Source: Owenia fusiformis
Lineage: Eukaryota > Annelida > Polychaeta > Sabellida > Oweniidae
Reading direction: 5' to 3'
Assembly (NCBI GenBank): GCA_903813345.2
Contig: CAIIXF020000005.1
Span: 17,363,375-17,427,374, forward strand
DNA length: 64,000 nt
Shown here: positions 10,601-20,220 of the stretch, piece by piece
Position numbering within the stretch: the stretch's first letter is position 1
How the letters are laid out: the number at the start of each line of letters is the position of its first letter
The notes under the pieces: model-generated
The model's database searches: none
What the model saw: only the letters and a program-made list of their open reading frames with translations
What the model was told of the DNA's origin: nothing
Position numbers and translations under genes: made by a program

Positions 10601-13600
10601 CCCTTGGTCTATGCTTTTAGCTGTCACGATCGATACGCGAATCATGCACATTTAAATTCACATTTTCTAAATTTGAAAAGCACGACTTTTTATCCTGCTT
10701 TTTATGTTTGTTGCATATCAGCTGCGCATGTTGCATGCGCGCGCATGTTGCATTAACCCTGACGACGTCCCTCGATTAGTACCCCTATCACTTACCAGTC
10801 GATGAGACATCCTCTGAAATCTTTGTTGAAGCTAGATATTGTAGCCATATCTGCATCAGAGATCTTGAAGTCGAATACCTAAAAAGTAATACGAAAATGA
10901 AAGGGCTATATATAACCTGCTAAATTGGTCAATGGAATATTTTCATCTTTTGAAACAAAGATGCCATTCATATTTATGGATTATAAAAGATGTCTCTGAA
11001 ATCGTCATTTGGTTTATTAGGAAATATAGAATATCTACTAAAATGAACATGAATTGAATAAAACATCATGATAAAATACTTTCCAAATGAAGTAAAATTG
11101 GATGACATCTACTGACCAGATAAACAGCAATTAAAACTTTTACAAATACGTCCGTACAACGATAAACCTGTGTGTATATATGAAACTATCAACGTATGTA
11201 AATTGGATAAGGATAGTACCTTAGATCAATAGCAATAGGCAATAGAAAGTAAGAAAGATGTCGCTACGGTACCTCTAGATTTTCCTTTATTCTTGATGGA
11301 GTTACACTTTTAGGGATGACACCTACTCCTCTTTGAATATTCCATTTCAGTATAACCTTTGAAGGTATAAAAACGAATATGTATCATACAAATCTTTCTA
11401 TTCTATTTAAAGAATTACAATAATGATTCGACCACAACAAATTCACCACCTTTCATTCCAAGAAAAAATAAAAGTTGGACTATTCTTTTGGACCACCCTG
11501 TATATGGGTTGTAGAATGTAGACGTACCTGAGCAACAGATTTGCCATATTTTGCACTAATATCCTTTAACTGGGCGTCTTCAAACAAATTGGGATCCTCG
11601 GCTTTAACCCTGCAATCACAACTAATTAATTGTTCAAACTGGATTTTATTACTTTGGCATTTTTCTGTATAAGAGTCACTTTCTATATGGGTGATTGCTT
11701 AAAGGTTTCGTAATTACAGAAAAAGGGTTTTGTCTTTATCAATGGTACAAGCTGCATATCAATATGGGTCAAATTATTCAGATTCAGATACTATGGCTTC
11801 AAATATATGATCTTCGATCTCGTACTCTTTCTTCTAACAGGTTGATGTCGCGTCGCAAAAAGCTCGCGCACGCATTGTTACACATTTTGTGGCATCCAGA
11901 GGATCCTCGCTTTTAACATGATAGAATGTGACGTTTTTGAGAAAAATGTACACACATGAAAATCCTTTCGTCCTCCACATTTACCTCTATATCTCAAAAC
12001 ATTTTAGACGAATAACTCTGATATCATATATGGGCTAGGAGCATCATAAAACACGAATCAATTGATATTTTAGGTGAAATAAATATACGTGTTGCTGTGC
12101 TTGAAAATAGGCGAATCTAAAATCTTCATCGAAACAGCTTTAAAATGATATATAACTTTAATTAGAATATTATCATATAATCCGGGGAATCAAAGTTACA
12201 TTCACGCGATACCCTTAAAAAACAAATGCGCCACCTTTTTGCGACACGTCAATGTACTCGGCTCCGACCCCAAGGGTTTATACATATAAATGGCCTTACC
12301 ATGGTCTGTCACCAGACCCCAGGGGACTATAAGCAGTCACTGTTATGTTCCTCTCACGACAAAATGCTAACATACGCTCCTGAGATAAGTATGGATGGAC
12401 CTCAATCTGAAAGTTCAAGTTTGTTGTGTTATGTTCTATTTTCATTTTTTATTCAATGAGATCAGGCTGACTTTACATAACATTGTTTTTGCCTTTGTTG
12501 TTGTTGTTGTTGTTGTCTACCAAGGTTACCGATATGTTTTAAATTTTCACTAAAATATTACAGAAGACAATTGCATTACAAGGGTAACAAAAAGTAGAGA
12601 TGAATAAAAGAGTATTGTTCACATATATTTTACGATTTATTTTTGTTATCATCATTCCATATTATGTCGTCATTGCTATTTATCAAAACGTGACAGTTTA
12701 TTCAATTTTGATCAGCCTTAGTTCAGTAGTTTCTAAATTAGTTTTTCAGGTAATAAAATTATTAGCAGGTTGTAAATAAGGAAACGTTGTCAAGCTTTTT
12801 GACAAGAATGCATTATACATTTTATATTCTTTAACTGTCACTTTAATAAATCCTGATCCTCAATCCTTTCGCCTATTTAAGACAAGGGCTGCAGTACATA
12901 CCTGTAGATTAGCTGGTTTTATCCTGGCATTATCGTATACATCTTGAATTTGATTGTGGTTGAAGTTGGATAGCCCAATAGCCCTACATAATCCAGAGTC
13001 TACGCATTCTTCCATTGCCTATTATAAGAAAATGGTCTTCATTTCTAGATATGAGTTATAATCGTAAAAATTTAAATCATAAAGTTTTATTGTAAAATGA
13101 AAAATTAATCGATTGAATTATCGAGCAAGATACCTGCACACACATTTAAATATCTAAAATGTTATAACAGACCTTCCAGGTTTCCAAAAAATGGACGTCG
13201 GAGTAAATAAACTTTCCATTTTCATCCTTTGGGAATGATTCTCTTTCTTCCTAAAACAATGATATTCATGTTTTATAAATTGTAATTCGACATAAAGATG
13301 GCAGTAGCCGTCTATCTAGTGGAATTGAATAAACTACTACTAGCAATTTTATATCTGGCGCATGGGACGAACTGTTTTTACAAGAGGGTGTGGTGTTACG
13401 AGCCATATCAGTGATTTACTGATATTCTGATTTAACTATAGAAATGCGATCTAAATTATTGATCTTGGCATGCAATTTAGGCGCATCAACACAAAATTAC
13501 AACATAACATCTTGCAAATACAAACTTGTAAATCAGTCAGTGGCAAGGGTCGTTTTATGTCCTCTCTCAAAAATTGCTAAAAAGGTCAGGCCCGTAGCCA

Positions 13601-16320
13601 GGGGGGGGGTTCGCAGGGTTCGGGCGACCCCCCCCCCCCTGGCCAAAAATTCTTTCAAAATCATGCAGTTTTTCACCATTTTGAGCACTTCTCAAGTGAT
13701 TTTAGCCATATTTTGGCCAAAATTGTCAAATGTGAACCCCCCTGGAAATTTTTGAAAAATGAACCCCCCCCCCTTGGCAAATCCTGGCTACGGGCCTGAA
13801 GGTTCTACTTACAATGTACGCCATTGGCCAATGGATGAGGTAAAGGTCTACATAATCCAAACGTAGACTCTCCAACTGTTTTTTCAAAATTGGCATGACA
13901 AGATCTTTTCTGTGGAACACATTCCATAGCTAAAAATAAACGCATGACTAATGACGTATGTTGTTTCTCATAATTATGTCCCCCTGGTATTTATCTATTT
14001 TATAAATCTTTCAAATACATGTAAATACAGATCTCTTTTGTCGGACAAAAAAACAAGAGTATGTTGGCTAGATTATAGTAATTAATGATGCTATACATTG
14101 CATACGAACAGCTTTTAAAGTTAGCAATAAGTCCTGGAACTGTAAGAATGACATCAAGATGACTGACGAGGTATTTGTGATTTATTGGATTGGTATCTAT
14201 CGATATTTGGACATCGTGCAGACTTGATGAAGACTAATTAGCTATCATTTCTGAAGAAGTGATTTTATACGAGGAGTCAAGTTATTCGTAACCTTTGCTA
14301 GTCATTTAATTTTAATAGTTCAGTTCCTGCTCTATTTGTGCATTTCAATATCAAAGAGAAAATTTGGCAACACACAAAATCCAATTGCATAAATTACCTT
14401 AGTTCCTACAAAGAGGTCCTCTCGTTTCACCGTTCCGTCATCAAGTTTGGCTTTAAGAGCTTCTCCGACTTCATCTTCGTTTCCATAAGCAAATGCACAG
14501 TCTATATTTCTGTAACCGATATCTATTGCTGTCTTTACTGCTTCTGTAACCGCTCCCTTCGCGGACTATGAACGAATGTTTATTTCATAAAAATCATATT
14601 ACAATCATTTACGTTTCACATGTAACCATAATTAAATGTTTTGGACGCAATATTTCCAATCAAAATAGGATCTTATATTGGAAAACTTTTAGAAGAGCTG
14701 TTTTTGATCTTTTTCTACGGATGAATCTGGCCATTGTATTCTAGCTTCATTTGTGCAGCCTTACATGGCATGATGATGTGGTTGATATACAGGATGGGCC
14801 AAAAATGAGACGCTCGATCGCATATTCTGTATCCTATAGTACTTAAAGCACTGGCGGATCTGGGGTACACTAGGGGCCCCTCCCCTTGGCTGGGCCCAGA
14901 AAAAAATTGAGCCCAAATCTATGCCTTTTTGGCATAAATTAGCCTTTTAAGGCCTTATTTTTTAATTTAGGCCAAATTATCAAAAATTAACTATGAAATT
15001 TCAAAATTTGGGCCCACCTTTTGGTTTTAGGGGCCCAAAATGTTTATTCATACTTCAAATATGCCCCCCTCACTTGTTGGTTCCAGGATCCGCACCTATA
15101 TTGTTGTATTGTATTGTATCCTTTATTACCACAAGTATATATTGTGAGTACATTTACAATTTTTGTTTTGCATTAACAATAAAATCACATTTGCATAAGC
15201 ATGTTACGCTTTGCATACATTAGAAATACAGCTTTGGCTTTTAAAATCATTGCTTCATCATTGTCTGATTTGAAAGTTTGAAATATAATGTCATCATTAC
15301 CAATTCTAAATAAATTGAGAAGTGCAACTCTTTCCGCATCTATGGAATTGCAGAAACGTAAAAAGTGATCCAATGTTTCTATTTCGCCAGTATCACATAT
15401 ATTACATTTTCTGTCACCCCATTTTTTATTTCCATTGAGTGTCTGGTTCATAAGCAAATTGACCATTAATTTACAATATTTTAAATCTCTAGGGTATTTG
15501 AAACTGAGTGTCCACCATTTAAGTGGCTGAGCAAAGCATTTTACACTTACATACAAATGTGTTGCACTTTTTATAGCACATTTAATCATAAACGTTGCAT
15601 TTTGGCTTTGACGTAGCCTACCTAAAACTAATTTACGCCATATTCCCTTTGATGGGTAGACACCTGTGTTTATCATATTAGTTGCAGCATCTAAAAGATT
15701 AAATCTGCTTAAAACATTCCATATTGTATTAAGTGGTGACGCAGCACCACCGTGACCATTATATTGGAATTCCGTAGCTCGATAAAGAAAGACCTGCTTA
15801 TAAATATTTTTTACCGGTAGTGTTATCAACATAAGGAAGAACATTAATTTATCTAAGGCGATTTTATACTCGATGTCCATCCAGCCCAGTGGATCAGTTG
15901 AAAATACATTATCAGCAAACGTGGGTGGATATAATATATGATGAAAATTAAAAATGGATGAGTTTAAAGTTTCAATATTTGTGGAAGTCAAAAGGATATT
16001 TTCACGATTCATTGTTTGAAAGAAAACACGTGGATGGCATGAATAAGATAGATTTGGACTGCATTTATACAGATCAACAGCTTTTACTGCTGACAAATGG
16101 TATCCTACTGAGCATAATTAATTTCATAGATTTGTTTCATTGTCAATGTACAAAACCTGTTTTTGTGAATTTTGGAATGGCAATCTAAGTTTTAAAATTG
16201 TCATAACGTATTGTCATATTAGCATTTAAGATACACGAATATACCATGTATACGCACCTTCCATGTTCCTAAACCCAACTGAGGCATTTTGGCACCATTG
16301 TTTAACGCCAGGTAATCCAT
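7622..16320 (-). CDS. AKR1: AKR1-type aldo-keto reductase, 10 coding exons, 314 aa
   Basis: Cytosolic NADPH-dependent carbonyl reductase of the (beta/alpha)8-barrel AKR1 family. Coding exons in transcript order: 16320-16258, 14565-14398, 13929-13813, 13250-13173, 13018-12902, 12406-12300, 11609-11528, 11356-11273, 10878-10796, 7667-7622 (stop TAG). They total 945 bp and every junction is GT-AG with matching phase; two codons (both W) are split by introns. The catalytic tetrad is complete at D43, Y48, K77 and H110, the numbering used for aldose reductase. Other family marks are the N-terminal [22 protein letters not shown] in exon 5, [11 protein letters not shown] in exon 6, and the cofactor motif [15 protein letters not shown] in exon 8. 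The C-terminus is short and ends [12 protein letters not shown]. The donor of intron 4 (GTCTGT) is weak. The exact substrate and subfamily (aldose-reductase-like or 1,5-anhydrofructose-reductase-like) cannot be read from sequence. Confidence 0.93.
9399..9716 (+). other. Unrecognised 105-codon open frame in AKR intron 9
   Basis: One continuous frame, opposite to the host gene, rich in N, H, S and M, with no domain or signal peptide that I recognise. The surrounding intron also holds a MITE. It could be a fragment of an unrecognised mobile element or chance. I give it no function. Confidence 0.15.
10107..10538. mobile_element. MITE family 1, copy B, in AKR intron 9
   Basis: Same termini and interior as copy A: 'cccaaatgcgagtaggtag' at the left, 'ctactcgcatctggg' at the right, TTA on both outer sides. 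It differs from A by scattered substitutions and short indels, so both are fairly young. It sits between the ninth coding exon and the tiny last exon of the AKR gene. Confidence 0.8.
12495..12516. repeat. (TTG)n microsatellite in AKR intron 5
   Basis: Seven TTG units in a row. It is a simple repeat with no further structure. Confidence 0.9.
13587..13798. mobile_element. Short GC-rich-ended element, family CAGGCCCGTAGCCAGG, in AKR intron 3
   Basis: Perfect 16-bp terminal inverted repeats, CAGGCCCGTAGCCAGG at the left and CCTGGCTACGGGCCTG at the right, enclose 180 bp with long G and C runs. The same 5 bp, AAGGT, lies immediately outside both ends and looks like a target-site duplication. The element is non-coding. 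The CAG...CTG termini recall hAT-type elements, which is inference. A related copy lies at 37583-37759. Confidence 0.8.
14848..15098. mobile_element. Short element, family CACTGGCGGAT, copy 1, in AKR intron 1
   Basis: Begins 'cactggcggatctgggg' and ends 'ggttccaggatccgcacc', so the ends are imperfect inverted repeats. The interior alternates GC-rich 'ggcccc' blocks with A/T runs ('aaaattg', 'caaaatttggg'). Relatives lie at 18417-18640 and 23347-23625. No coding capacity. Confidence 0.6.
15105..16096 (-). mobile_element. 3' fragment of a non-LTR (LINE) retrotransposon in AKR intron 1
   Basis: A 303-codon frame (16096-15185, minus strand) looks like the C-terminal end of a LINE ORF2. It has the end-of-RT 'ALDKLMFF' style segment and a cysteine/histidine cluster (C-x2-C, then H-x4-C, in [19 protein letters not shown]) typical of the zinc-knuckle-like region after LINE reverse transcriptases. 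The RT core with its catalytic aspartates is absent, so the copy is 5'-truncated. Downstream in the same direction come an AATAAA and a short (ATACA)n tail at about 15105-15125, as expected for a LINE 3' end. It lies in the same orientation as the host gene. The clade cannot be assigned by eye. Confidence 0.7.
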
Positions 16321-16748
16321 GCTAGTTTCTCTGTTACAATTGCTCTAGTATTGTATCGTATAACCTGAGATTCAATGAAACAATAGAACAATTGTTGCAA
16401 CTATGAACTGATAGTTAAGAGGATAGTACGTCGTGCTTGTTCTTGCACTCAAATGTGCTTGTAAATTAGTTATACATTAATAATATTATCTATTCTTAGA
16501 TAGCCGGCTAATGAGTAACTATAGACACAGATGCAAGAAACATCACTTCACTTACAACACATAGGCTACTAATCACAGACACCAAAATCACTGTCCTCAA
16601 TGCTATATACGCTTTACTTTGCCTAGTATATATTCATTTTTGATACCCATTTTGGTGACCATCTAAGGTAAAAACATAACTGAAAACGTGAACCCGTATT
16701 ATAAACTCAATCATAGACACCAAAATTACTGTCCTAAATGCTCTCTAA

Positions 16749-17096
16749 TAACGCAAATGCGAGTAGGTAGTTACCAGTTTCACCACCAGGTGGCTCGCTC
16801 GGGTCAGATAGCATGGCGGGTATAGTAGAAAGTTCCCTTTAACTTAAATTACATCTGTTTTAGTGGTTCAATTTTCATATAGCTCGTATGTATCGAATAG
16901 TTATGGAAATTTAAGTATGTCCTATAAAGGAAAATGTTATATGTCCAAAACAAGAAAAGATATTTCACTTTTTGTGATTTTGTAATATGGGGAATCAACC
17001 CGAACTAGAAGTCACATTTTCAAAAAAGATTTTCAAAAAAGAATTTTGAATATTTAATGACGTAAATCAAGATCATTTCTACTCGCATCTAGTCTA
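16749..17096. mobile_element. MITE family 1, copy C (diverged)
   Basis: Retains 'gcaaatgcgagtaggtagttaccagtttcaccaccaggtggct' at the left (shown here only as the key match to copies A and B) and 'ttctactcgcatct' at the right, with a shorter, more diverged interior. It lies just upstream of the AKR start codon (about 430 bp), outside the coding region. Confidence 0.75.
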
Positions 17097-18416
17097 TTAT
17101 AAGGGTGCATACCTTACAAAAATCACCATATGCAAAAGCTTGAAATGAAAATATTCATGAACTTGAATTGAATACAATCACTGGTACAGTGTGTAGTATG
17201 TAAGCTTCACTTCTGCATGAAGTCCAACACCATTAATTGGCTACACCATTCTTTAAGAGATCTTCATCTAGCTAATGTACAAGGCTCTGACTCTTAGGGC
17301 ATGGTCGACTGAGACCACTAAAATTTATACACTGAAACATATGTTTTCCTTGTAACGTTTCAATGTCTCAATAAGATGACTTGAAATACGTATTTACAAA
17401 ATGTTTCCATCACTACGTTGGAAGTATCAATGAGACCTAAACAGACAGTTGTGACATATTTTTAAAATGATACAATATAGTTCAATATATCCGAATGCGA
17501 TACGATATAATTCAATATAAACCTATATACAATACAATGTAATGGTACTGCACTTCAAAACACAAAAATAGTAAATGTCATTATATTATACTCATACACT
17601 ACAATAATATAATAAAATTCAATACATCACAATCACACATTTCTTATTCTTTGTGCAATGTGCTATGATTATCAATAAAGAACACAGTTAGTCTGTGTAA
17701 CAAAAGTATATACGTGTACATGTATAATGCACTGAACAGGGTAGATAAAATGATTATCCTATGAGTACCGTTCAACACCTGATAGACATTCCTCTTTAAA
17801 CATAAAACTTTAAACAAATTACATATGAACAGACCACATTTTAACACAAGCGTCAGAAATGGCTTAAAATTCAATGTTAATATTAGCTTATGGCATTTTA
17901 AAATTTAAATAGCTACGTTTTGAGACCCTCCCCACCAAATGTACTGTACGCTGTAGAAGGATGATTAATATTTAGCCCCACCCGGGGCCCCCAACCTCCA
18001 AATGTTCTACCAAAGCAGTATATTTACAGCCAGTAGTTCATTTGATGGGGTAAAAACTGTTGCATATGCATTTGACAATAAGTAAAATGATAAGTCCTAC
18101 CTGAACCCATATAACATCTATCGTTTAATGTAAGCAAAGTTGAGTAAACATGCGATATATATACAACACTAGCTAACAAAAGAAGTTAACAGATCTATTG
18201 ACACGAGAAAATGAATTGAGATAAAAATATATGATATGCGTGGCACTACATTTAAAGGAGCAACAAAAAGACAAGAGACAGTTGACAGTAGCTTTCTAAT
18301 ATTCAATTTTACTTACAATATTTTGGCTGATAACATGCCATGCTATGCCTATTTTCTAAAGTCAAAACATTTCAGGTAGTCTTGCCTCAAGACCCCGGGT
18401 TATCTACACCAACAAC
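17097..18416. other. Non-coding, A+T-rich spacer
   Basis: Contains an AT-rich stretch with repeated 'atacaatata' and 'cactac' motifs at about 17460-17640. No open frame has a recognisable domain. Confidence 0.5.
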
Positions 18417-18640
18417 CACTGGCGGATTAGGGGGGGGGGGGCTGGGGGCCTTAAGGCCCCAAAAAGTGGGCCTTTTGGTCAAAACTGGGCCTTTAAGACC
18501 TTATTTGTAAATTTCAGGTCAAATTTTGAAGAAAATGGGCCTCAAAATTTCAAAATTTGGTCGCGCAAGCGCGGACGTTTTTTTCTCTGACCTGAAATTT
18601 GCCCCCCCCCCCCGTTGTTGGTTCCCATATCCGTCCCTGA
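18417..18640. mobile_element. Short element, family CACTGGCGGAT, copy 2
   Basis: Starts 'cactggcggattaggggg' and ends 'ttggttcccatatccgtcc', so the termini are imperfect inverted repeats as in copy 1. The interior has 'gggccttttggtcaaaa' and 'caaaatttggtc' and long G and C runs. Non-coding. Confidence 0.6.
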
Positions 18641-19281
18641 ACAACAGTTGTTAGAGTAGATAGTCCAGGGTGTTGAAGCAAGACTATATTCCAGGCTTTA
18701 CTACAGTCTGTTACAATGCTTCAAAGGCAAGCAGTAGAACCTGAAAAATAAGAAATCTATAGACCATTGTGCCATAATATATAGAAAAATATATTTATAT
18801 TGCACACGAATGAAATTTGTATATTTCAGATTATTGAGTGTTTAGTGCAATAAACCTTTGCCCTAATTTGAGGTTTGTCCGCCATGTTATTTTTTGAGAA
18901 TTAACATGGTAGAGAAGCATCAGAATATAAGAGGTTACAGACTTTATGAACAAGACACACAGTGATAAATATCGCACTTTGAAGAGCAAATTGGCCACCA
19001 TGCAATTTACCCAGCATGGCCAAAACCTAATCAGACCTTGGCACTAGTCTGCTCTTGCATCTGTAAACATTTCAAGTTGACAAGGTTAGCGGTTTTCCTG
19101 CAATTTTAATGACAAGAATTTATTTGTAGTCTTGAACTTTGGGAAAATTTAGATAACATTGTTTGTGACCTAATTTGATGACCTTCTACCTTGAAAATTT
19201 CACTTTTTCACACCTCAGTAGGTGTTTTGTTATTTAAATCCAAAATATCAATTTAGAAAATCAACTTTTTTGACCTTTTCA

Positions 19282-19308
19282 AGGTCACTGAAGGTCAACG
19301 AAAGGTCA
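19282..19308 (+). promoter_or_regulatory. Repeat-borne AGGTCA cluster (DR4 then DR5), copy 1
   Basis: Three AGGTCA half-sites in the same orientation at 19282, 19292 and 19303, with spacers of 4 and 5 bp. A reversed TGACCT at 19271 and another AGGTCA at 19322 flank them. DR5 is the preferred spacing for RAR/RXR and DR4 for TR or LXR types in vertebrates (established knowledge). That the repeat binds anything here is inference. Confidence 0.4.
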
Positions 19309-19886
19309 AATCTGAAATCTAAGGTCAGATTTGAACTTCTGAGAACTTGTAGATGTTTTTTAAAAAAAAAATTGGTCAATTTGGAGCAAGTTGAAAAATT
19401 CAAAATGGCCGCCAAATTGAAAAATTCAAAATGGCCACCATGTAATTCAGCCAGCAAACCCAAAACCTAATCGGATCTTGGCAATAGTCTGCTCTTGCAT
19501 CTGTGAAAATTTCAAGTTGAACGGATAAGTGGTTTTCCTGGAATTTTGATGACAAGATTTGTTGAAAAATTCAAAATGGCCGCCACGTAGTTTACCCAGC
19601 ATGCCCTAAACCTAATCAGATCTTGGCACTAGTCTGCTATTGCTTGTGTAAAAATTTCAAGTTGAACAGGTTAGCGGTTTTCTTGGAATTTTGATGACAA
19701 GAATTGATTTGTAGTCTCAAACTTTGAGAAACTTGGATAACATCATTTGTGACCTAGTTTAATGACCTTGACCTTCGACCTTGAAAATTTAACTTTTTCA
19801 GACCTCAGTAGGTGTTTTGTGATTAAGCTGACCTAAATTTAAATCCAAAATATCAATTTAGAAAATCAACTTTTTTGACCTTTTCA

Positions 19887-19913
19887 AGGTCACTGAAGGT
19901 CAACGAAAGGTCA
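19887..19913 (+). promoter_or_regulatory. Repeat-borne AGGTCA cluster (DR4 then DR5), copy 2
   Basis: Half-sites at 19887, 19897 and 19908 repeat the N4 and N5 spacing of copy 1 exactly, as part of the same duplicated module. It is about 10.9 kb upstream of the CYP26 start codon. Function is not shown. Confidence 0.4.
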
Positions 19914-20220
19914 AATCTGAAATCTAAGGTCAGATTTGAACTTCTGAGAACTTGTAGATGTTTTTTAAAAAAAAAATTTGAAAAATTCAAAATGGCCGCC
20001 ACGTAGTTTACCCAGCATGCCCTTAACCTAATCAGATCTTGGTACTAGTCTGCTCTTGCATCTGTAAAAATTTCAAGTTGAACAGGTAAGCAGTTATCCT
20101 GGAAATTTGATGACAAGATTTGGTTTATGTTCCGCCCGCCCGCACGCCCGCACGCCCGCACGCCCGCCCGCCCAACAGCACAAGACGACGACAATATAGC
20201 ACTTTTTCAAAGTGCGATAA

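Larger units (their letters stand above)
18970..20220. mobile_element. Compound repeat element with TATCGCACTTTGAA ends
   Basis: The ends are inverted: 'tatcgcactttgaa' at 18970-18983 and its reverse complement at 20206-20219. Inside are at least four copies of a module containing 'cctaatcagatcttggcact' and 'gtctgctcttgcatctgt' (near 19025, 19465, 19610, 20030), each linked to 'aaaattcaaaatggccgcca'. There are also two copies of an AGGTCA-rich module (19240-19350, 19845-19960). Near the right end is a (CGCCCGCA)n-like tract at 20133-20173. No protein is encoded. Related AGGTCA/'cagatttgaacttctga' sequence occurs at 57245-57740. Confidence 0.7.

Noticed and set aside
11885-11918. Possible duplicate of the start of AKR exon 7
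   Set aside because: About 16 of 18 bases match ('ggatcctcg..tttaac'), but similarity stops there, no acceptor is present and the frame does not continue. Probably chance.
13444-13755. 103-codon plus frame
   Set aside because: It overlaps the CAGGCCCGTAGCCAGG element and AKR intron 3; its reading comes from the G and C runs of that element.
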